NCBI RefSeq assembly: GCF_030542105.1
Contig: NZ_JAUOFB010000003.1
Span: 248,001-312,000, forward strand
Length of the DNA stretch: 64,000 bases
Direction: 5' to 3'
From: Hymenobacter sp. BT730
Lineage (GTDB): Bacteria; Bacteroidota; Bacteroidia; Cytophagales; Hymenobacteraceae
The notes under the pieces are model-generated. The model made no database searches. It saw only the letters and a list, made by a program, of their open reading frames with translations, and was not told the DNA's origin. The number at the start of each line of letters is the position of its first letter. The stretch's first letter is position 1. This document shows positions 59,817 through 64,000 of this stretch, piece by piece. Both the position numbers and the translations under genes were made by a program.

Positions 59817-60515
59817 ATGACGCCCTTCCTCCTTCAGATTACCACCACCGCTGCTGATACTGCTGCTGCCGCCACGGCGCTACCAACCACCGCTGCCGAT
59901 ACTGACCTTTCGCTGATTGATCTGATCCTGAAAGGGGGCTGGATCATGATTCCGCTGTTTATCCTGTCGGTTATTTCGGTGTACATCATTATCGAACGGT
60001 ACATCACTATCCGTCGGGCAGCAGTCAATCCGGATTCCTTCATGAACGGTATCCGTAACCTGATGGTGAAAGGAGACCTGCAGGGTGCTAAAATGCTATG
60101 CGCCCAGAACCCTTCGCCGCTGGCCCGCATGATTGAAAAGGGCATCCGCCGCATCGGCCTGCCTCTGAAGGATATTGAAGCCAGCGTAGAAAACGTAGGC
60201 AAAATTGAAATTGCCCGCCTCGAGAAAAACATCAGCATCCTGGGCATTATTGCGGGTATTGCGCCCATGCTGGGTTTCGTAGGAACCATCATCGGCGTAA
60301 TCAAGATTTTCTACGCCATCAGCGCTACCGGCGACTTCGGCATTGCCCAGATTTCGGGTGGTCTGTACACTAAAATGGTAACTTCTGCTGCCGGTCTGAT
60401 TGTGGGTATTATTGCCCACGTAGGCTACCACTGGCTCAGCATCATGGTTGAGCGACTGGTGTTCCGCATGGAGAATTCGGCCATTGAGTTCATGGACATT
60501 CTGCAGGATAATTAA
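59817..60515 (+). CDS. exbB: MotA/TolQ/ExbB proton channel family protein
   Basis: A 232-residue inner-membrane protein with three helices. The N-terminal part has a long hydrophilic lead (1-30), the first helix (WIMIPLFILSVISVYIIIERYITI), the cytoplasmic loop (PSPLARMIEKGIRRIGLPLKDIEASVE), helix 2 with LGIIAGIAPMLGFVGTIIGVIKIFYAIS and helix 3 GGLYTKMVTSAAGLIVGIIAHVGYHW. Together with ExbD it forms a proton-driven motor that energises a TonB-type protein. The start follows the SPOR gene's stop by 1 bp. TolQ or ExbB cannot be distinguished from sequence; the gene symbol is by convention. Confidence 0.9.
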   Translation: MTPFLLQITTTAADTAAAATALPTTAADTDLSLIDLILKGGWIMIPLFILSVISVYIIIERYITIRRAAVNPDSFMNGIRNLMVKGDLQGAKMLCAQNPSPLARMIEKGIRRIGLPLKDIEASVENVGKIEIARLEKNISILGIIAGIAPMLGFVGTIIGVIKIFYAISATGDFGIAQISGGLYTKMVTSAAGLIVGIIAHVGYHWLSIMVERLVFRMENSAIEFMDILQDN

Positions 60516-60608
60516 TCGGCTGACGGTAACCAGTAAGGAGTTAGAGGCCATTCGAAGAAAGGCATCATCCATAAACTGGCAATAGTCAACTGAAAACTGG
60601 TAACTGAA

Positions 60609-61028
60609 ATGGATTTAAGCCGGCGCCGTAAGCTTTCCTCGCACGTCGAGACCAGCTCGATGAACGACATCATGTTCTTCCTGATGCTGTTCTTCCTGAT
60701 TGTGAGCACCATGGTTAACCCGAATGTGATAAAGCTAATGCTGCCCAATGCCCGTTCAGGCAAGGCAGTCATGAAGCAGACCATCAACATTTCGGTGGAT
60801 GCACAGGGACAGTATTTCCTGGACCGTCAGCCCGTAACCTCCGCCACGCTGGAGCAGGCCCTGGCCCAACGCATAGCAGGGCTCGATAAGAGCATTGAAC
60901 CCACCGTGGTGCTGCGCGTCGATTCGTCGCTGAACGTGCAGAAACTGGTCGATATCCTGGAAATCGGAAACCGACTGAAAGTAAAAATGGTGATGGCCAC
61001 TCAGGCCCAGCAAAGCGCCAGCAAGTAA
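60609..61028 (+). CDS. exbD: ExbD/TolR family protein
   Basis: A 139-residue single-pass protein: MDLSRRRKLSSHVETSSMNDIMFFLMLFFLIVSTM, with the key Asp20 in the membrane helix (SMNDIMFFL), and a periplasmic domain (INISVDAQGQYFLDRQPVT...PTVVLRVDSSLNVQKLVDILEIGNRLKVKMVMATQ). The membrane Asp is needed for proton conduction. It follows exbB after 93 bp; the intergenic stretch has no clear promoter. TolR-like function is an alternative. Confidence 0.9.
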   Translation: MDLSRRRKLSSHVETSSMNDIMFFLMLFFLIVSTMVNPNVIKLMLPNARSGKAVMKQTINISVDAQGQYFLDRQPVTSATLEQALAQRIAGLDKSIEPTVVLRVDSSLNVQKLVDILEIGNRLKVKMVMATQAQQSASK

Positions 61029-61187
61029 TTGGGTTGGTTTTTGGTTAGAGGTTTCAGACCAAGTGCTTTATGAAAAATGCGTAAAGTCGAACCCTGAAAC
61101 CCACCGGGGCTGTTTACTGAAAAAGCAGCCAGCAGGACGATATCAGCCTGATTTCTTACCTACCTAAATGTAACTAGTATTTATCCC

Positions 61188-62063
61188 ATGGAATACCGCG
61201 AGGAACATAAGCGCGAGGCGCTGGTTGGCACGGTGGTATTTCATGCCCTGCTAGCGGCTTTCTTCATCTTCACCATCTTCAAAGGTCCCGACCCGCCACT
61301 CACCGAAATTGGTGGCGGAGGTGTAGAGTTGAACTACGGTATTGATGAAGCCGGCTCCGGTGACATCCAAAGCATGGCTCCGGCCAACGAGTCGAAAAAC
61401 CGCGAGGACAGCCGTCCGCCGGCTGCCCGCCCGGACCCCACGCCTCAGCCGGCCCGCACGGCCGCAGCGCCCGAGCCGCAGCCTGCGGCCCAGGAAAAGA
61501 TTGTAACCAGCGAAGCGGAGGAAAGCCCGGTAAAAATCCCACCAGTGGAAACGGCCGCGCCTCCACGCCCGGAGCCCGTGCGCGAAACGCCCAAGCCCGC
61601 TGAAAAGCCTCGTACCCTGTACACGCCTAAAGGCAGTACTGCCGGCGGTGGCAATGGCCAGAATGGCACCAGCAACACGCCCACCGGCAACAACAATGGC
61701 GACAAGCCCGGTTCAGTAGGCGACCAGGGCGACCCAAATGGTTCCCTGGATGCCAAAGCCCTATACGGCACGCCCGGTAGCGGCGGTGGCAGTGGGGGCG
61801 GCAGTGGTTTGGAGATGAGCGGCTGGGCGTTTGAAGAAAAGCCTTACGCTCCGGCTATTGATAACTCTTCCGGCTCCATCCGCTTCAAAATCAAAATCAA
61901 CGAAGACGGCGAAGTAGAATCCGTAACGAAGGTGTCAGGCAACGTGTCACCCACGCAGGAAAAAGCCTGTCGGGATGCTTTGTATAAAGCGAATTTCCGG
62001 CGCACCACGGCCGTGGCCGGTGGCGCCACCGGATTCTACACTTTCCGCTACACGGTGAAATAA
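61188..62063 (+). CDS. tonB: TonB-like energy transducer
   Basis: A 291-residue protein: short cytoplasmic N-terminus (MEYREEHKREALVG), membrane helix (VVFHALLAAFFIFTIF, ~16-32), a long Pro/Glu/Ala/Gly-rich periplasmic span (~40-200, including PEPQPAAQEK, GGGNGQNGTSNTPTGNNNGDKPG and GSGGGSGGGSG) and a C-terminal TonB-like domain (~215-291, SIRFKIKINEDGEVESVTKVSGNVSP...ACRDALYKANFRRT). The order exbB-exbD-tonB supports an energy transducer for an outer-membrane partner. Stretches of glycine-rich repeats may vary in length. A TolA-like role is possible. Confidence 0.88.
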   Translation: MEYREEHKREALVGTVVFHALLAAFFIFTIFKGPDPPLTEIGGGGVELNYGIDEAGSGDIQSMAPANESKNREDSRPPAARPDPTPQPARTAAAPEPQPAAQEKIVTSEAEESPVKIPPVETAAPPRPEPVRETPKPAEKPRTLYTPKGSTAGGGNGQNGTSNTPTGNNNGDKPGSVGDQGDPNGSLDAKALYGTPGSGGGSGGGSGLEMSGWAFEEKPYAPAIDNSSGSIRFKIKINEDGEVESVTKVSGNVSPTQEKACRDALYKANFRRTTAVAGGATGFYTFRYTVK

Positions 62064-62090
62064 CGGCACTGCCAGAACAGAAATAAACGG

Positions 62091-62126
62091 GCCGCCGGTG
62101 GGATATTCCTGCCGGCGGCTTTCTTT
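62091..62126 (+). terminator. Probable terminator after tonB
   Basis: An 8-bp GC stem (GCCGCCGG with CCGGCGGC) with a 13-nt loop, followed by TTTCTTTT. It lies 27 bp after the tonB-like stop codon, so folC probably has its own promoter. Confidence 0.75.
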
Positions 62127-62191
62127 TGCAGAATAATTTCTCCCTCCACCAGCAAGATTCTACTACTGGATGTGGAGCAAGCACAATGCGT

Positions 62192-63496
62192 ATGAATTAT
62201 CAGGAAACGCTGGCCTATTTATACGCCCAGTTGCCCATGTTTCAGCGGGTGGGAGCCGCCGCTATTACCAAGAGCCTGGCCAATACCGAGGCGTTGGCTG
62301 CTGCCCTGGGCAACCCGGAGCGGAAGTTTCGTTCGGTACATGTGGCCGGAACGAATGGGAAGGGCAGTAGCTCCAACTGGCTGGCTGCAGTGTTGCAGGC
62401 CGCTGGCTACAAAGTAGGCCTATACACCTCACCGCATCTACGGGAGTTTACAGAGCGCATCAAAATCAACGGCCAGGACATTTCGCCGGCGTATCTGGTG
62501 GATTGGGTGGAACGCTGGAAACCTTTGTTTGAGCAGATCAAGCCGTCTTTTTTCGAAATGACGGTTGCGCTGGCTTATGAGTATTTCGCCGATGAGCAGG
62601 TAGATATTGCCATTATTGAAGTAGGCCTGGGCGGCCGGCTGGATTCCACCAATATTATTACCCCGCTGGTCTCACTCATTACCAATATCAGTTTCGACCA
62701 CCAGGCGCTGCTGGGAAATACGCTGCCAGAAATTGCCGCCGAAAAAGCGGGAATCATCAAACCCAACGTGCCGGTAGTCATCAGTCAGACGCAGCCGGAA
62801 GTACGGGCCGTGTTTGAGCAATATGCCTCGGCTGTGCAGGCGCCTCTTGTTTTTGCTGATGAAGTCTATCAGGTAGAAACAGTGGGGGTGCCGGCGGCAG
62901 ATGCTGAACAACAGCTGGTGCGTGTGCAAAGGGCTGGAAGACCTGCTCAGGAATACCTCCTGGGCCTGGTAGGCGACTATCAGCGTTTTAATCTGCCCGG
63001 TGTGCTGGCTGTGCTGGTAAGGCTGCGGGAAATGGGCTTTCAAATTTCAGAAGCGGCCTTGCAGGAAGGGCTTCGCGATGTACGCCGCCTGACCGGATTC
63101 CGGGGACGTTGGCAGATTCTGGGCCGGCGCCCGCTGGTGGTCTGTGATACCGGGCATAATGAAGCAGGTATTCGCTCGGTAGTAGCCCAGCTGCGACGGT
63201 TAAACTACCACCGTCTGCACATGGTGCTGGGCACGGTGGCCGATAAAGATGTGGCGGCAATGCTGGCTTTGCTGCCGAAAGAGGCTATCTATTACTTTTG
63301 TCAGGCCGCCATTCCCCGGGCGCTTTCCGCTGCTGAGCTTTCTACGCAGGCTGCCGGAGTAGGGCTTTCGGGCGGGGTATTTACCTCCGTTGCCGAAGCC
63401 GTGCACGCTGCCCGTGCGGCTGCCGCTCCCGATGATGTGGTCTTTATTGGTGGCAGCACCTTTGTGGTAGCCGAGATTGAAGACCTGTTTACATAA
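62192..63496 (+). CDS. folC: Folylpolyglutamate synthase/dihydrofolate synthase
   Basis: A 434-residue Mur-ligase-type enzyme that adds glutamate to folates (and/or dihydropteroate). The P-loop is VHVAGTNGKGSSSNWLAAVLQ; SPHLREFTERIKING and IIEVGLGGRLDSTN are FolC hallmarks, with ITNISFDHQALLGNTLPEIAAEKAGIIK following. The C-terminal domain has VCDTGHNEAGIR. The start at 62192 (MNYQETLAYLYAQLPMFQRVG) fits the family best; ATG at 62186 adds two residues, and the frame is open upstream. It is followed by trmB after 65 bp. Confidence 0.93.
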   Translation: MNYQETLAYLYAQLPMFQRVGAAAITKSLANTEALAAALGNPERKFRSVHVAGTNGKGSSSNWLAAVLQAAGYKVGLYTSPHLREFTERIKINGQDISPAYLVDWVERWKPLFEQIKPSFFEMTVALAYEYFADEQVDIAIIEVGLGGRLDSTNIITPLVSLITNISFDHQALLGNTLPEIAAEKAGIIKPNVPVVISQTQPEVRAVFEQYASAVQAPLVFADEVYQVETVGVPAADAEQQLVRVQRAGRPAQEYLLGLVGDYQRFNLPGVLAVLVRLREMGFQISEAALQEGLRDVRRLTGFRGRWQILGRRPLVVCDTGHNEAGIRSVVAQLRRLNYHRLHMVLGTVADKDVAAMLALLPKEAIYYFCQAAIPRALSAAELSTQAAGVGLSGGVFTSVAEAVHAARAAAAPDDVVFIGGSTFVVAEIEDLFT

Positions 63497-63561
63497 GGGC
63501 TTGCGCCTGATTTCCTCCACATCAACCGGCGCCTTGGGTGCCAACCTCTTTCCCGCTTTCC

Positions 63562-64000
63562 GTGAGTAGAATTAAACTAGTACGCTTCGCCGAAAATGCC
63601 ACCCGTTCCGAAATTGTAGAGCCGGGTAAAGAAACCTACCTGCAGTTGGCCGGGCGGTGGAACGAAGCATTTTTCTCAGCAAACCAACCTATCACCTTGG
63701 AAATGGGCTGCGGAAAAGGAGAGTACACCGTAGGGCTGGCCCAGCGCTACCCCGAGCGCAACTTCCTGGGGCTCGATATTAAAGGGGAAAGAATCTGGCG
63801 CGGCAGCACCCGGGCTCGGGACATGGGCTTGGCCAACGTAGGCTTTCTGCGCACCCAAGGTCAAACCCTGGCAGAGCATTTCGCCCCTGGTGAGCTGAGT
63901 GAAATCTGGATAACGTTTCCCGATCCACGCCCCCGCGACCGGGACATCAAGCGCCGCCTAACCGCTCCACGCTATTTAGACCTGTATCAGCAAGTATTGC
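63562..64000 (+). CDS. trmB: tRNA (guanine-N7)-methyltransferase, truncated at window edge
   Basis: The first 146 residues are in the window, beginning GTG at 63562. They show SRIKLVRFAENATRSEIVEPG, the SAM-binding LEMGCGKGEYTVGLAQRYPERNFLGLDIKGERIWRG, and the RNA-binding or catalytic segment ITFPDPRPRDRDIKRRL. The order of motifs is that of TrmB, which forms m7G46 in tRNA. The stop codon lies beyond the window. GTG is the start because no ATG precedes the first conserved residues. Confidence 0.92.
   Translation, partial: MSRIKLVRFAENATRSEIVEPGKETYLQLAGRWNEAFFSANQPITLEMGCGKGEYTVGLAQRYPERNFLGLDIKGERIWRGSTRARDMGLANVGFLRTQGQTLAEHFAPGELSEIWITFPDPRPRDRDIKRRLTAPRYLDLYQQVL

Overview
This window looks like chromosomal DNA of a GC-rich member of the Bacteroidota, most likely a Hymenobacter or a close Cytophagales relative. 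The evidence is: (i) promoter-like TAnnTTTG -7 elements (TACCTTTG, TATCTTTG), the type used by the Bacteroidota primary sigma factor, and a short primary sigma factor gene without region 1.1; (ii) few Shine-Dalgarno sequences; (iii) Bacteroidota-type families (START-like SRPBCC, HU-CCDC81/SPOR protein, Hc1-like histone, bacillithiol deacetylase BshB1, DUF4199-like protein). The genus is inferred. No rRNA, CRISPR array, prophage or intact insertion sequence was seen.

Layout. 0-12.6 kb: ABC-F ATPase, small membrane and lipoproteins, L,D-transpeptidase, two M48 peptidases, lipid kinase, metallophosphoesterase, LON-domain protein, MtgA transglycosylase, App1-type phosphatase. 12.6-18.4 kb: topoisomerase IB, a divergent pair of 536-residue lipoproteins with a kinase-like catalytic loop, and a tandem pair of small SpoIIAA/STAS-like proteins. 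18.5-24 kb: exonuclease-GIY-YIG fusion, four-helix-bundle protein and AI-2E-type permease. 22-28 kb: topoisomerase IV parE and parC flanking a TMEM175-type channel gene. 28-30 kb: two TPR proteins, one resembling eukaryotic RMDN proteins. 30.2-33.8 kb: thrS-infC-rpmI-rplT translation cluster, with infC starting at ATA behind a strong Shine-Dalgarno. 33.9-34.5 kb: a decayed SpoIIAA/STAS-like pseudogene and tRNA-Met. 34.6-41.5 kb: START-like protein, LptF/LptG permease, rpsO, pnp, primary sigma factor, trxB. 41.6-50.6 kb: M23/LysM peptidase, bshB1, accC, an alpha-oxoamine synthase, histone-like protein, tyrS, holA. 50.7-53.3 kb: a small accessory island with an Imm26-like protein, a GyrI-like protein, a 54-residue membrane peptide, a Xre/ParS-RES toxin-antitoxin pair with duplicated operators, and REP-like palindromes. 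53.7-64 kb: a collinear envelope cluster (giant TPR protein, outer-membrane barrel, HU-CCDC81/SPOR protein, ExbB, ExbD, TonB) followed by folC and the start of trmB.

The candidates I consider most worth pursuing are the divergent kinase/pseudokinase-like lipoproteins (14.0-17.4 kb), the envelope cluster at the right end, the toxin-antitoxin operator arrangement, and the ABC-F protein in which one of the two composite ATP sites appears dismantled. All functional statements rest on motif reading by eye. No database search was possible.
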